From positions 39,207,195 through 39,271,194 of the forward strand of contig CM070876.1 of assembly GCA_036365515.1 (NCBI GenBank): DNA of 64,000 bases, given 5' to 3'. The notes below the pieces were generated by a model. The model was not told the origin of the DNA. It did not search any database and saw only the letters and a program-made list of their open reading frames with translations. Origin of the DNA: Torymus aiolomorphi. Lineage: Eukaryota > Arthropoda > Insecta > Hymenoptera > Torymidae. Both the position numbers and the translations under genes were made by a program. This document shows, piece by piece, positions 1 through 13,724 of this stretch (the first letter of the stretch is position 1; the number at the start of each line of letters is the position of its first letter).

Positions 1-345
1 ACCCCAGAGGACATGTAAATTGCCACCCGAGCCGAAAGCGAGGACATTTACATGTCCTCTAGACTGGCCAACTCTTCACCTCCCTAGTTGCATAATATAC
101 TATTTCAAAAGGACGGGCGGAAGGTCCAAGTTTGCACACAGAGTGTGGAAATAGTACATTTCGGTACTAGTGCGTGAAAGTGATTTAATCTTGGTGTGGA
201 CGTTTGCGTCCCAGCGAAGCGAGGGTGAAAAGGTCACACGAGGTTAAACTCACCTTTTCGCTCATGTATCGAACAGTATTTTTTGACACGACCTATACAA
301 AGCTTCATTTAGCGCATGCTTTTTTATTCAAGCGTGTGCGAAAGC
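1..345. repeat. Hairpin-core repeat locus, left edge
   Basis: A perfect 15-bp inverted repeat (6-20 with 46-60) encloses a 25-base loop containing CACCCGAGCCGAAAGCGAGG. Farther on come GTTGCATAATATACTATTTC (about 89) and CCCAGCGAAGCGAGGGTG (about 211), then a stretch to about 345 that resembles 53795-53965 (shared CAGTATTTTTT and CGTGTGC motifs). It lies downstream of the last visible legless exon, so it is probably intronic. Confidence 0.7.
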
Positions 346-1518
346 GAGTTTTTTATATGACTAAACTTGATAAGAAAATATGAACTAAAATTTGATGAAT
401 AATCATTCTCTCTTTTAAATATAACGTTGACTTAATATTCTGCATAGGACCATAGTTTTATATATCGAACGATTCTTTTGATGTAACTTTTATTTAATTT
501 TTTGAATCCTAAATAAACATTAATAAGATATTCTTTAATAAAATTTTATTTTTTTTATAAGGTTAATAAGGTTAATAAGTGTTTTATTTAAAACTAAAGT
601 TTAATAATCTTTTTTTTTATTTAAATATAATTAGTAAAAATATTAATTGGTAGCGGATTTTACACGCGTGTTACCTATGCACACCTATTTTAGACATTTG
701 AATGCCATTTTTTATTTTAATTTAAAAATAAAAAATAAATAAACAATATGAAGAGAATTTTATTCTTCTATAAAATTACACCAAATTGGATGTGAGTAAT
801 TATCTAACGATGCTTTTTGGCTTCAATGTCATAAATTTTTTTTTAAATTAACAATGTAAATTTAGTTATGTTTTTTGACAATACTATTGATATTGACTAA
901 TTTAATTTAAGAAACGCAAGAATCTAACAAGGCTTTTAGACTTCAATACAAGATTTATAGTTTTTTTTTTTTTTTAATAAATAAGAGATTGATCAAACGC
1001 GGTTCGCAGGCGGTGTGCACTATTTTTTGCTTTTATTTATGAAAACGAAACATAAAATTAGCCACGTATATTAACCAATAAAGGGCCAAAAAATACGTGA
1101 AACAATATTTTGTGCTTTAATTTGATATCAGTTATATCGCAATGGCTTTTATAAGGTGGACTAGCGCAGTTTGCGCATGCTGGATGCGCGCCTGGGTCAT
1201 ATTTTTTAGAATGTTAATTTAATTTTAAAAACAAATGGATTTCATAAAGTTAGGTTAACTTTTTTTTTAAATATTAAAACAATCAGTAACAATAAAATTC
1301 TAACTACGCTTTTATTTTAACAATCGTGATTTATCGCCATAATTGTTTATAAATCGAAATTTATATAGAAAAGATGGAAAATTGTTTTAAACTTCCAACA
1401 ATTAACGAAAGAAATATATATAAAACTTAATGTTAGTTAAGAAATTATCTATAAGGCTTATTCACTATAAATGGATGGAATCAGAAAAAATATAATGAAA
1501 ATATGTTTTAATACTTAC
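346..1518. other. AT-rich non-coding DNA, probably legless intron
   Basis: Long A/T runs with no convincing exon, acceptor in the needed phase or known element. It follows the donor of legless exon 6 in the direction of transcription, so it is most simply the start of a large intron. Confidence 0.5.
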
Positions 1519-4500
1519 GTAGATAAACTACCATCCTTTAAACTGGTGTTTGGTTGTTTTTGTATGGTCAACTCTTGTCCTTCGAATGTATTAAGATACG
1601 ATATTTGTTGCGGACTCGGCACAGGCATTAATTCTTTGACACCAACTTGATTCACTCCGCCAGGACCAAGGGGCTGCTTTTGTTGCGTCAACGATGGCAA
1701 CGATCGGCAAAACATCCCGTCTACTATTTGCATCCAAAATTAATATTATGTAAATAGTTGTTTAAAAAAAAAAAAACTTTGTGATTTTTTATTTATGAAA
1801 GATTTTTAGTTTATAGTAAACAATTTAGCAAAAAAAGTTGTAAATACAGCAATAATAATAAAAAAGGAAAATCTTATTGAACTTTAATCAATGTAAGAAT
1901 TTTTTTAAAAGTATTGATAAGATAACTTTGCATTCTTCCTGAATAAGATAGAAACTTCCAAGAACAATATTAGTCTAAACAATAATAGACTATTTTTTTA
2001 TGTAAAAATTTGGCGTCTTAAAAAGTAATTTTACTTGAGTTTCCTAAAAGTACTTAAGTACTTAAGCACTCATTAGTAATTCTAATACTTTTGAAAATTA
2101 CAATAAAAAAGAGTAGTACAAGATGGCAAGCAAAAATTATAGCTTATTACTTTATTAAAATAACTTTTTATAAGATTAGGTGAAAAAGATTTATTTTACT
2201 TCAGTAAAGATTTTACGGATTAAATCGGTGATATTCAAACTTAAAAACTACATTAGTGGAGTATCAAATTTTTATTTTATATATTGAATGAACAATAACT
2301 TTTTCACTGTAAATATATTATAAATTAAATAACAAATTATCAATAAAAATATATAATTTGAAAAAATTAAGCAATACTTTAAAAAAAAAATTAACTTAGA
2401 TTTGAAAAAATTAAAATAAAAATTTAAAACAAAAAAAAATTGAAAAAATTAGCATACCATTTGTAGTTTGATTAACAGGAAAATCAAGAGATGAAGGATC
2501 CTTTTGTGGAGTGCCACTGGGACTTAACGCAGCTAAATGCCCATGGGATACTGGTGTACCAGGATTACTGTGATTCAGTCTAGTGGCAGTGGTCGCCGCA
2601 TTGACCGCTGCAGGATTTGGTGAGTCCTGGCTCGTCGGACTTTGGCCCGGTAGTTGTCCTCCAGCCCCGCTAGTGGCACCAGGTCCAGCTGGTCTTTGGC
2701 CGCTACCGGGAGCTGTGTTGCCACCCAGCTGAAATTGTCGGTTGCAATCAGCAGGCGAATTTAAAGCGGAACTCGCACGTGGTGACGGTAATGACAAATT
2801 GCTTGTGGGATTGTTAGGCGACGCAGGATTCGGACTCTGTATGGCTATCGGCACACTTGCCGATCTCGTTGTTTGATGATAAGGTGGCGGAGGACCTTGA
2901 CTACGCGGTCCGTTACCAGCCATAGCGCCAGGACCTTGACCGTTTCCACCTGCTGTCCCAGGTGCTCCTACACTTCCTGGACCACCAGTGCTGCTAACCA
3001 TGCCACCACCGCCAGTTCCACGCACTGGTACACCCGGACTACCTACTCCAACCTGAAGAATCGCATTAATTATTATTTTAAACACATACTTCTTAACAAA
3101 TAATTGTTGAATTTTTCAATTTTGAACATTTACAATGATTTAGTTTAATCAAACACATATTTAAAATAAAAATTTATTTCCGATACGAAAATTATCCCAC
3201 TTCATCTTTATTTATATAAACCATGCTCATTCACTAAAAGTTTATGATTTTTTGACTATATTATTAATCTAGATTGTAGAAATTTTTATACTCTAAAACA
3301 ACAAGATTCATTAAAATATGAATTTGAGAACTCAATATTTTGCATTTATATATTTTTAACAACAAAATATTTTTTCTTTTTTACTTCAAAAATAGAAAAA
3401 AATAATTATTAACCGGTTCAGCGACTATGATTAGTTAATATTTTTCAAAAATCATTCTAAAATACTAATAAAAGATATGCAAGTGAATTTTTTAAAACTT
3501 TCTTTTTATATACAATTAAAAAACAAAAGCATAAATTAAATAATAAGAAAAATGAGTTCCAATTGTTCTTGTAGTAAACCTTGTCAAATACATGAGTAAA
3601 TTAAAGGTAATCCATTATAACTACAGCTATTTACCTTATTCTTCCCATCCATAAAAGGATGTTGTATTTACCTTATTCTTCCCATCCATAAAAGGATGTT
3701 GTATTTTATGCCAATCCATTGTTACAGGTCCACATTGATTTGGAGCACTTACTGGAGGAAGACTACTCGTTGGACAAAGAGCTCCTGGAGCATTTCCTTG
3801 GGTTGGATCCATAGGGCCAGTAGTGGGATCTTTTTGTTCAGGGAAAAGCATCTCACGCATTTTCATGAGAGCAGCTAATTGTTCTTCTCTATGTTGTCGT
3901 TGTTGTGGAGTAAGGTTTTCATCGGGTACTTTAACACCTTGTAATGAAGGTTGTACACCTCCAGGACCTGGACTGGTAGTACCCCCCATTAAATTTGGAC
4001 TATGGCTTATCGCTGCACCACCACCGCGCTGAGGATTAGCTGGAAAATAATAAATTATTTAGATAATTCTATAAATCAACTCTACATAAAAATTTAAAAA
4101 TTTTTTAAAGAATAAATTTCATAAAATTTTGACATAAATGAAATGATAAATGTACAGTTACTCATTTTTAAAATGCTATTATTACTTATTATTTATATTA
4201 CTAATTAAAATGAAATGTTATTATATAAGTAATGTATTTTATACTAAAAAACATATTCCTTACAAAAAATTATTATAAAATTTTGTATAATACCTGAATT
4301 ACTAGGGGAGTTGGGCACGAGGCAAGGCACATTAACATTTGTATCATCTATTGACGATTCAGGGTTTCCCAGAGGATTACTGCCGTTCAAGTTACGCATG
4401 TTTGGCTGCTCATTCCAAAAAGCAGACTCATTTGGATCAAGAGGAGGGAGGTCCGGGGGTTGTTCTCCAGGAAAACCCATGTTTGGACTCTGTTGATGAC

Positions 4501-5560
4501 CTTTTTGTTTCATTGTAGCAAGATTATTTAACCACTGATGAGGATTTTGACGAAAATGAGTCATTTTATTTGGAAATTTCTGGAACAAATAAATTAGTTT
4601 AAAATTACCCATTTTTATATTCAATAATATTTTACTTATATTTAAAAATTATAACAGAATTAACATACCTCCAAAAACTTTTTAGTGCTCGGTTGTGCCA
4701 TGTGGTACGCAATTATAGTTGGAAACTGACCTTGCATAACCAATTCTGCACCCCGATTAGCCATTTGTGTAGAAAAGACAAATATTTGGCTTTGTTGTTG
4801 CATATATTGTGCTTCACCAGTATTTGTACCACTTCCCATTTGTTTGGCCAACACATTGCTAACTAATGGTTGAATTCCATCACCTGGTATTCCAATATTT
4901 GTCCCACAATCTAAAAAATAGATCAAATATTTTTAATATAAATTAATAAACTAAAAAATATTACTTTAATTTAATGGCTCTCAATAAAAGCAATACTTAA
5001 AACAATCTAGTTTTATTGATATTACTTATAATAATTAAGTAAAAGTTTTGTACAATTGACTTGTTATGAATTTGTTGATATTGTTTGTAAAGTGTTTATT
5101 TATTTAAATCTTGAATTACTTAAAATGAATTATTTTTTAAGTTATATTAACGGTACAATTATACTCATTATTAGAATATTAATCAATTGATTTATGTAGA
5201 AAAGCTTTCAATACTAACTAAAATACTACTCATATGGGTAGTCATGTAAATAATAAACAGCTTACCAGGAGGTAATTCTTCCACTGTACTAATGGGATCA
5301 GTTTCCTGTTTTACAGAGTTCAATAATGACTGATTCCCACTACCATTCTGGCTATCAGCACCAATTGCAGCTTCTGCACTGGCAGCTGCCTCTAGCGCAG
5401 CATCCTTCAAGCACTGTTCTGTGCTGTCCTCACTAGGAGCTTCATCGTTGTTACCTTTTCCACTTTCCTCCTTGATCTTCACTCGATCTGCCTCCGGCTC
5501 TTCCTTGACGACTACCGGAGGTACACAACTCGGCTCACTGGGCTTCTTTTCAGTCTTCAT
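1519..5560 (-). CDS. lgs: BCL9/legless homologue, Wnt/beta-catenin co-activator (3' end beyond the window)
   Basis: Nuclear adaptor that links beta-catenin/Armadillo to Pygopus for Wnt target transcription. Coding exons on the minus strand: 5560-5266, 4910-4669, 4579-4294, 4039-3672, 3052-2458 and 1720-1519. All junctions are GT-AG and in phase, giving about 662 residues before the left edge. The start ATG sits in a strong context (ACCACC ATG) with an in-frame TAG 12 bases upstream. HD1, the Pygopus-binding segment, lies at about residues 140-179 (IFVFSTQMANRGAE, then TIIAYH). HD2, the beta-catenin-binding helix, lies at 316-344 (LTPQQRQHREEQL, then MREMLFPEQ). A proline/glycine-rich HD3-like part follows, with GPPPPY near 451 and NHSNPGTP further on. 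The N-terminus is acidic and lysine-rich (VKEEPEADRVKIKEE), which might be sumoylated. The order HD1-HD2-HD3 is diagnostic of the BCL9/Lgs family. The last visible donor (GTAAGT, 1518 downward) leaves phase 2, and I see no further exon before base 1. Oddities are a 37-bp duplication at the fourth donor and a tandem acceptor at exon six. Confidence 0.9.
3628..3706. repeat. 37-bp tandem duplication spanning a splice donor
   Basis: Two adjacent copies of a 37-bp unit (3628-3664 and 3665-3701) are identical, and the first five bases are repeated again at 3702-3706. Each unit holds the 3' end of legless exon 4 plus the donor AAG|GTAAAT. The gene therefore has two identical donors 37 bases apart, and 37 is not a multiple of three. 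Confidence 0.95.
3672..4039 (-). other. lgs: legless exon 4, HD2 (beta-catenin-binding helix)
   Basis: The exon encodes an amphipathic helix (residues about 316-344) ending in EMLFPEQ, matching the HD2 that docks on the first armadillo repeats of beta-catenin. The reading frame continues into exon 5 only if the donor at 3671-3670 is used. The copied donor 37 bases further on gives an in-frame stop. Confidence 0.88.
4669..4910 (-). other. lgs: legless exon 2, HD1 (Pygopus-binding)
   Basis: This exon is bounded by TTTTTTAG before GATTGT (split Asp codon) and by the donor GTATGT. It encodes IFVFSTQMANRGAELVMQGQ followed by a TIIAYH and STKKFLE tail, the helix-turn-strand that contacts the PHD finger of Pygopus in BCL9 proteins. 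The match to the family segment is clear by eye. Confidence 0.88.
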
Positions 5561-6990
5561 GGTGGTTAGCTACCTAGAGCTGTGTCTAGCCACAGTGCAT
5601 GTCAGACTTTGTGTACATGTAAACGCAGGTACAGCATGTTCTGCAGTACGCTCTGATAGTTTGGGCAAAGTGAATGCTGCAGTGCTAGCCTGTAAGCCTG
5701 AAGCAGCCCTGTGCCAGCACTCGCAGCCACTTGGCCACTGAAGTCTGCAGCTGCATCAGGCGGCTCTGGCGCCGCCGCCACCGCGAGGCGACGACGTCAA
5801 GCCTGCCACGGGAACAGGTCCTGGTCACTTTGGTATCTCCTATCTTCCCTGCTGGACTCGCGTGTCCAGCTCGGAATCTCAGCTGTGCGTAGGACCGGCT
5901 TTGCACACACGGGCAAAGGAAACGTGAAGACGCCTATCTCGCGGGTGCAGCGCACCACGCAAGGCTGCTTTCGTCCTCGCGACAGCGCACCTGGCAGCGC
6001 GATCACCACGGGGACGATGCTGCTGCTGTTGCTACTGGCCGCTCGGCTGCTGCGGAAGCGCGCGATCTCGGTAGCACAGTTGTGTGTGTACGCTGTACAC
6101 TGTAGACGGAGGCTTCGGCGAAGCGCCTCGTTCACGAAAATAAAAAGAAAAACAACACACAGAGTCTCGAGGCGAGCGCGCGCTCTCCTCTCTCTCTCGC
6201 GGCCGCTTTCCGCTCTCTCTCCCTTCACGGTGTCTCTCGCGCGCGCACTTACACAGAGACGCCGCCGCGCGATCACACCAACACAGCGCACCGCTTATGT
6301 ACTTCTCTCTCTCGGTCGTGTTATTTTTCCCCGTCTCGCTCGCTCTGTCTCCGTCCGTCGGCCGTCTCTCCCTCTTCCTCTCCCTCGCGCTGTGGCGGCG
6401 GCGTGCGCACGCCGTTGGCTGGATGGCGGTCCTCGCTGCTCGTCTCCGTCGCCTACGTCGGGAGGACGTCGTCGTCTCGTCTCTCGAGCAGCGCGCGTCG
6501 AGAGTCGAGAACGAGAGCCGAGCGCAGAAATCGTGTTCCGCACTCACACATATATACACACACACACACGCGTGCGCGCACGCACGCTCTTGTCCGCGCG
6601 ACGGTCGTGTTCGCTCGGTCGGTCGTGTGGTAAGGTGCCGATAATCTTCTCGCCCCGAGAGCCGAGTCTCTTTTTCTTTCTCACTTGGCGTGCGTCTGTG
6701 TGCGCGCGCCCGCGTGTGCCCGTGTGTCGTGCTCGTGCGTGCGAGCAGCGCCAGGCTGAGTCGGAGTGGGGGTGAGAGAGAGGGAATTATATCTCCGGAT
6801 AACTCTCGCTACTGCACCGGAGCAACGCAGAGCCGGAGCTGCCGGAGTAGTCACGGCCGTGCGCTTGTGTAGGTGCGTGTTTGTATCTTTTATATAGCGC
6901 TCTCTCTTGCACCTCCGGCTCCGAGTCTCCGCTGATGTGAGGTGGTGTGCGCACTACTCGACAATGCCTCTCGCTCTCTCTCCTCTCTCT

Positions 6991-7033
<43 letters not shown>

Positions 7034-7400
7034 TGTGTCTCTGATGATGCTGGCTGCTGTTGCTGCTGCCGCTACGCTACGCCCCCCTCCCCCGCGCGAG
7101 AGAGCCGTGGGAACACACTCTCACGAATCGCCAAGAGAGCGAGATGGAGAATATCGAAAGCGTGCACACGCGCATTTTCCTCCTCTTTCGCACTCTGTTG
7201 TCGCTTATCTCTCTTTGGAATGCCGGGGACGGTCATGGGACGGTTGTCGAGACGGTCAAGTATCCATCTCTACCTCCCACTCTTCTGCATACTTGCTCTT
7301 TTTCTATCTTCTCTTTTTGCGATTTCGGGACTTCGGGTGTTCGGGTTCGCTTGACGCGAGTTGCAACTTTAGCGCCACTTTAGTGGAACTATAGTGAAGT
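5561..7400 (-). promoter_or_regulatory. CpG- and CT-rich island: legless 5'UTR and promoter region
   Basis: Directly upstream of the legless start codon the composition changes sharply to CpG-rich DNA with CTCTCTC/GAGAGAG tracts (about 6190-6380 and a (TC)n run near 6996-7030). GAGA-type tracts and CpG-rich DNA are usual at insect housekeeping promoters. The long open frames on both strands here are Arg/Ser-rich, overlap one another, and reflect GC-rich low-complexity sequence. A plus-strand donor-like GTAAGT at about 7399 hints at a divergent transcript, but this is weak. The exact start site is not visible. Confidence 0.6.
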
Positions 7401-9621
7401 AAGTAATAGCGGATTTTTTCGCTCCTTGTTTCTAGTGCCATGGTGGCTTGTATGTACATCATACTACATACATCGTACTTGCGTAGGTATACGTCTTACG
7501 ACGTATCTACGTACAGTGCTACCAAAAGTTTGTTTATAGGTTCATAATGTTATGTTGTGCAATACACAGCTAAATTGTAAAATGTTGTAGCTCAATGTCT
7601 GTTGTCAATATTCAACATAAAAAATTATTTATATGTAATTTAAAAAAAAATCTAGTTTTATTCATTATTCAATTCAACAACTAATTAACAAAAATTTAAA
7701 GTATAGATACTATGATTTAATCAAAATTGTTTGTGTTTAAACTTAGGTAATGCCTAGCAATATAACGTATTTGGTATGGCTAGTGTATAGTAGACCACCT
7801 TATAGATATAGTAAAGGAATTGCAATAATAATCTCTGTGCCACTGCCATATACATTTTCGCGCTTCCGTCCAAAACAGTCCTAAGGCGGTGGCGCTGACG
7901 TCGCAGACCACATAACCACTATAACCAGACACCAGAGTGATAATAAATCATGTTGGTTGGTAAACTGGATGATTCGTGACCGTCACTAACAGTCTCAGTC
8001 TCCTCTCTTCCTCTTTCATTCTCTTGGCTCTCGCGCTACTTACTCGCAATTTAGAGAATATATCGAATCGGCTTGAGGGACGGAGAAAGAGGGAGAGAGC
8101 AAAATAACGAAAAAAGAACCGAACACGGACACTTCTGTTCATTTAAGTACACGAGAGCAGGAGCAGGCGAGCGACTGACGGAGACAATTTTGAGGGAGAC
8201 TTCACATGTACGCTAGATGACATATAATGTGACGCCTGACGTGTGATGATTGCGGCTTATAAACAGGCTAGAAAGAAGCATCATATACTAAATTTTTATA
8301 CACGCTATACAGGCTATACTTACGCATATTAGAACATGCAGATTTTTAGGGTAAACGGACGCACATATCGATGTCTTTCTTTCCCCTTCTTTGTTAATTT
8401 TACGCTAAGTTATTCCACAGAGTCTGGATTTATAAGAATGTATTTGTAAGTGAAACTTAATTCAAGTTTACAGAAATAAATGTTATTCACATTTTTAAGT
8501 CTATGTTAGTTTATTAGATACTTATAATTTAGTCTGTTTTCCACTATGAAAAAGCAAAAGATGTTAAAAAGATTTTCGAAGTAATTCAATAGACTAAGAT
8601 CTCACTTTTAAATTCAATGTAATATAACACTGTGGGATTTGTTTTTTCATCTCACGGGCTCCTGGCCACCTTAATTATTTTATTAGGTATTTCTCTTTTT
8701 CGTTGGAGCACTGCACGGCTGCCAACCAACGCCACCGCGAATGCACATATGTGCATATATATTTAGGCCACATTAAAAAATGCCAAGTTTTTATTAGATG
8801 CTATTCCCAAACTGATTTTAGACGTTATTCTGGCGACTACTTCGTCTATATTATCTATGTACATAACTACATGTGAAAAAAGATCTTGTCCTACGATGAA
8901 AAATACAATCAAACATATATTATACATTGAGAGAAGCAAACATTAAGAGTATTATCGCTCATGCAATTTTACATTTCTGAATATACAACTTAAAGTTCGC
9001 AAAAGCGGGTGTATCGTTGGGGCAGGCGAGATTACGAGAAAGCGTGTGGCCATGCATACATATACTTATATGTGTGACTTATCTGATGGAATAAATGCGG
9101 TGGCGAGCGCGCAAAAAAGAGGAAAAGGAAGCACATGAGGTAAGTCTTGTTTGCACTTTGCGGATAAGCAACGTTGCCGCCAAGTGATTCCCCATATATT
9201 CCGATAATTACGCATGTTTGAAACATGTACTACTTATACAGGCTAAACATTTTCAAATTACAACAACATTTTGTATACGTACCTAACATACTTTTTCCAC
9301 ACAGCTTAATTAATAAAAATATATTCAATTCCGCAAACCAAATTGACTGAACAATTTTTTATAAATTTTTTTGTATCTGCTTTTTGATAGCAATCTATAA
9401 AAAACTTAATAAAGATTAAAAGATAAGTAACATCACGAAAATATCGATTACTATACATCAACGTTTTATTTAACTTTTCGTGTATGCTAATTATTTTTTG
9501 TTATCTAAATTTCTTCAATCCATTGCGAAAAAGGGATTATTGATATATTTCTTAAAAACTTTATAAATTAAAATAGCAAGATACTTAATATATATATGTG
9601 TATAATGACTCCAACGTTGCC
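7401..9621. other. Intergenic DNA without recognised genes
   Basis: Mostly AT-rich. A less AT-rich patch at about 7850-8200 carries a CTGACGTCGCAG site resembling a CRE, and a further patch lies near 9000-9200. No exon with homology or paired splice sites was seen. Confidence 0.5.
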
Positions 9622-9625
9622 TTAA

Positions 9626-10190
9626 GGGGGTTTCACCCAAAACGCCTTTTCTTAGAAATTTCTCTCAATTTTGACCAGGTGTTGATAATACTATTGTCTG
9701 TAAGATATTTCCATCTAAAAACTCCCAGCGGTTTAGTTCTCGAGATATTCAACATCAAAGTCGCGCATTTTAACACAGCGCCTTATGGGACGGCCCGCGC
9801 GAAATGAACGTTTTCGTCTGTAACTCGAAAAGTTTTCTTAGCAATTTTTCTAAAAACCGAAATCTTATTAATGACATCTATTAGAACAAGACATTCAAAT
9901 CTGAGAAAGCCCAGCGGTCTCGTTCGTGAGATACGTTAATTGAAAGTGCGGAATATCAGGTTAGATTTCACGCGCGCGTGAGACGCATGTAAGGCGAGGG
10001 GAGAGAGAGCGGGAGCGCCGCTGGCGCGCACGCTTACTGCGCACACACAGACAGGCGTCTCTCGGTGCCTGTGCTCAGTCCCGTAGCAAGCAACTCTCAA
10101 AAGAAAGAGAGGGGGAGCGCATGCGAGAGCCTGTACGCGTCGCACGGGGCACCGTGCTCTGTGGGTTCGGGCCTCGTTGGTGAGACCCCC
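9626..10190. mobile_element. TTAA-flanked non-autonomous element (piggyBac-like MITE)
   Basis: The 565-bp element is flanked by TTAA at 9622-9625 and 10191-10194. Its ends are inverted: GGGGGTTTCACC at the left and, read from the right on the other strand, GGGGGTCTCACC. TTAA duplication is the hallmark of piggyBac-type insertion. The inside is not coding; the right half is GC-rich with GCGC and GAGAGAG stretches, unlike the AT-rich surroundings. Confidence 0.72.
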
Positions 10191-10341
10191 TTAAAACGAA
10201 AACACAAAAAATAAAATGTTAAATATTTCTCAAACAAGACATTGTGTTTAACAATACTCAATCACGAAGAAAGTTTAAAATTGCAATTTCGTTTATAAAA
10301 AACAGTATTTTAAATACGAAATTAAAAATAAATACTATATA

Positions 10342-10797
10342 TATATCGACGCTCCCTACGAAAACTAGCACGATTCAGATTGCCACGAAGACTAGTCCAT
10401 TTCATCGTTGGCCGCGAAGACTAGCACTCCCCATTGATTTGCGTTGAAGACTAGCCCGATCCGCTTGATTGCGTCGAAGACTAGCACATTCCACTGCTTC
10501 TTATATAAATTAACACGGTGACGCGAAGTGTTAGTTTTCGCGACAAGCTTGCGAATCGTGTTACTTTTCGTCGCAAACTCGCGAATCGTGCTACTTTTCG
10601 TCGCAATCTTACGAATTGTACTATTATTTGGCGCAAACTCGTGAATGATGCTAGTTTTCGCGGGAACCTCGCGAATTGTACTAGTATTCGCGGCAAAGTC
10701 GTGAGTTATGCTAGTTTTCGTTGCAGTTTTCTGAAATGTGCTAGTCTTCGTAAGGAGGCCAAAAAAGGTGCTAGTTTTCATAGGGAGCGTCGATATA
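10342..10797. mobile_element. Foldback element made of 30-bp repeats in two opposed arrays
   Basis: The outer 30 bp (10342-10371 and 10768-10797) are inverted copies with one mismatch, each containing CGACGCTCCCTA. Inward of them lie degenerate 30-bp units: about four with GAAGACTAGC in the left arm and about eight with GTGCTAGTTTTCG in the right arm, i.e. the same unit in opposite orientation. Around 10500-10530 is a short non-repeat spacer. The layout recalls Foldback transposons. The 10-residue periodic open frame on the minus strand is a by-product of the 30-bp period. Confidence 0.8.
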
Positions 10798-11592
10798 CAC
10801 TTTCTTTACAGCCAAAACCCGCCCAGAAACATTTTAAAAGTTTCAAGCTTTAATATACATAGTCCTATAATTATTATAGTTTAATTAACTATATATATGA
10901 CGTTACGCGATGCGCGGAACACGACTTTTCATGCTTGTTTTCCGTGTGCAAAGCCCTAGATTTATACACTCTTGACGGGGCGTGCGCGAAGTATACTGAG
11001 TGTGCTACACATATATAAGTGCTTCGCACACGTTTCAACATAATGCGTGAATATGACTAAGTATCACAGTGCGGCACGACCTCTCCTCTTCCCTCTACTT
11101 GGGAATTTTCTTAAAGGAAAGATGCGTTTTTACAGACGCGCTCTTCCGATTCAAAACAAACAACAAAACAATAGTTCGTACACCGGTACACGCACTCAAA
11201 AAACTCGAGCGCGCTGCCGCAAGAAACTTATGTTTAATAAGTTTTGTTAATCAAACATTCCTAGCGTCTGTTGATGAATTTATCGATTGTATATTTACAC
11301 ATTTTTGTTCAGATTAATTGCGATACATAATTTTTTTAAATAAACTTTACATTTGAGTTGGATATGTTTGTTGTTGGTACATATTTATTTTTTACCTTTT
11401 TTATATTCACTCACTCATCTTTTTTATACTAATTATTCATTTATAGGTATTATTATTTTAATTAATAGGTTTGCCAAGTTTCGCGCACGATCTGTTAAAA
11501 AATAGTAGAGGCTGCGGTTCGCTGCGCTCGAGCGGCAGAGAATAACCTGCTTTCGCGCACTAGTTGCCTAATATTCTATTTTAACAAAATTC
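10798..11592. other. Intergenic DNA with a hairpin-core repeat at 11505-11590
   Basis: Nothing coding was recognised. At 11505-11590 a stretch with TAGTAGAGGCTGCGGTTCGC, then GCTCGAGC and GTTGCCTAATATTCTATTT, resembles the hairpin-core family seen elsewhere in the window. Confidence 0.4.
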
Positions 11593-11959
11593 CAGTACTT
11601 ATAAAATAGATACCAACAATTGAAAAAATTATATAACAAATCATTTGCAACTTTTTTATTTTTGCTCCGATTTTAATTTCGAAAAGCTCGTTTTAATCTT
11701 TGTGAAATTTCGTTACGAGAGATCGTGGGACGAATTAAAAAATTTTTAAAACCTGGAAAGTTATAGGCAATTGTTTATCAAGTTTTATACGAACCTGACA
11801 TGAATTGGATAATTTAATTAAACAAAATTACCTGTAATTTTTCTGGTTTTAAAAATTCAAATGAACCTTTTCAAATTAAAATCGGAGCAAAAATAAAAGA
11901 GTTGCAAATGATTTGTTGAATCATTTTTTCAATTGTTGTTATCTATTTTATAAGTACTG
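11593..11959. repeat. Inverted-repeat element, arms about 88 bp
   Basis: The left arm 11593-11680 and right arm 11872-11959 are largely complementary (for example TGCTCCGATTTTAATTT against AAATTAAAATCGGAGCA, and AGTACTTATAAAATAGAT against its complement). The middle includes AAACCTGGAAAGTTATA. The same middle motif occurs near 36375, pointing to a dispersed family. Confidence 0.65.
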
Positions 11960-13637
<1,678 letters not shown>

Positions 13638-13724
13638 GGATTCAATTGCTTGGTCTAATATAAGGTTAATTCATGTAAAAGAGTGTCATTTATTTTAGAA
13701 AAATAATGTAAATTAGCTGTCATG

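Noticed and set aside
5711..6775. 354-codon open frame on the plus strand in the legless promoter island
   Set aside because: It is Arg/Ser/Ala low-complexity, overlaps several equally long frames on both strands, and lies in CT/CpG-rich promoter DNA. No domain or splice context supports it.
10392..10781. 129-codon minus-strand frame with a 10-residue repeat, possible repeat protein
   Set aside because: The period equals the 30-bp DNA unit of a foldback element, and the opposite arm holds the same unit in reverse. No signal, start context or homology was seen.
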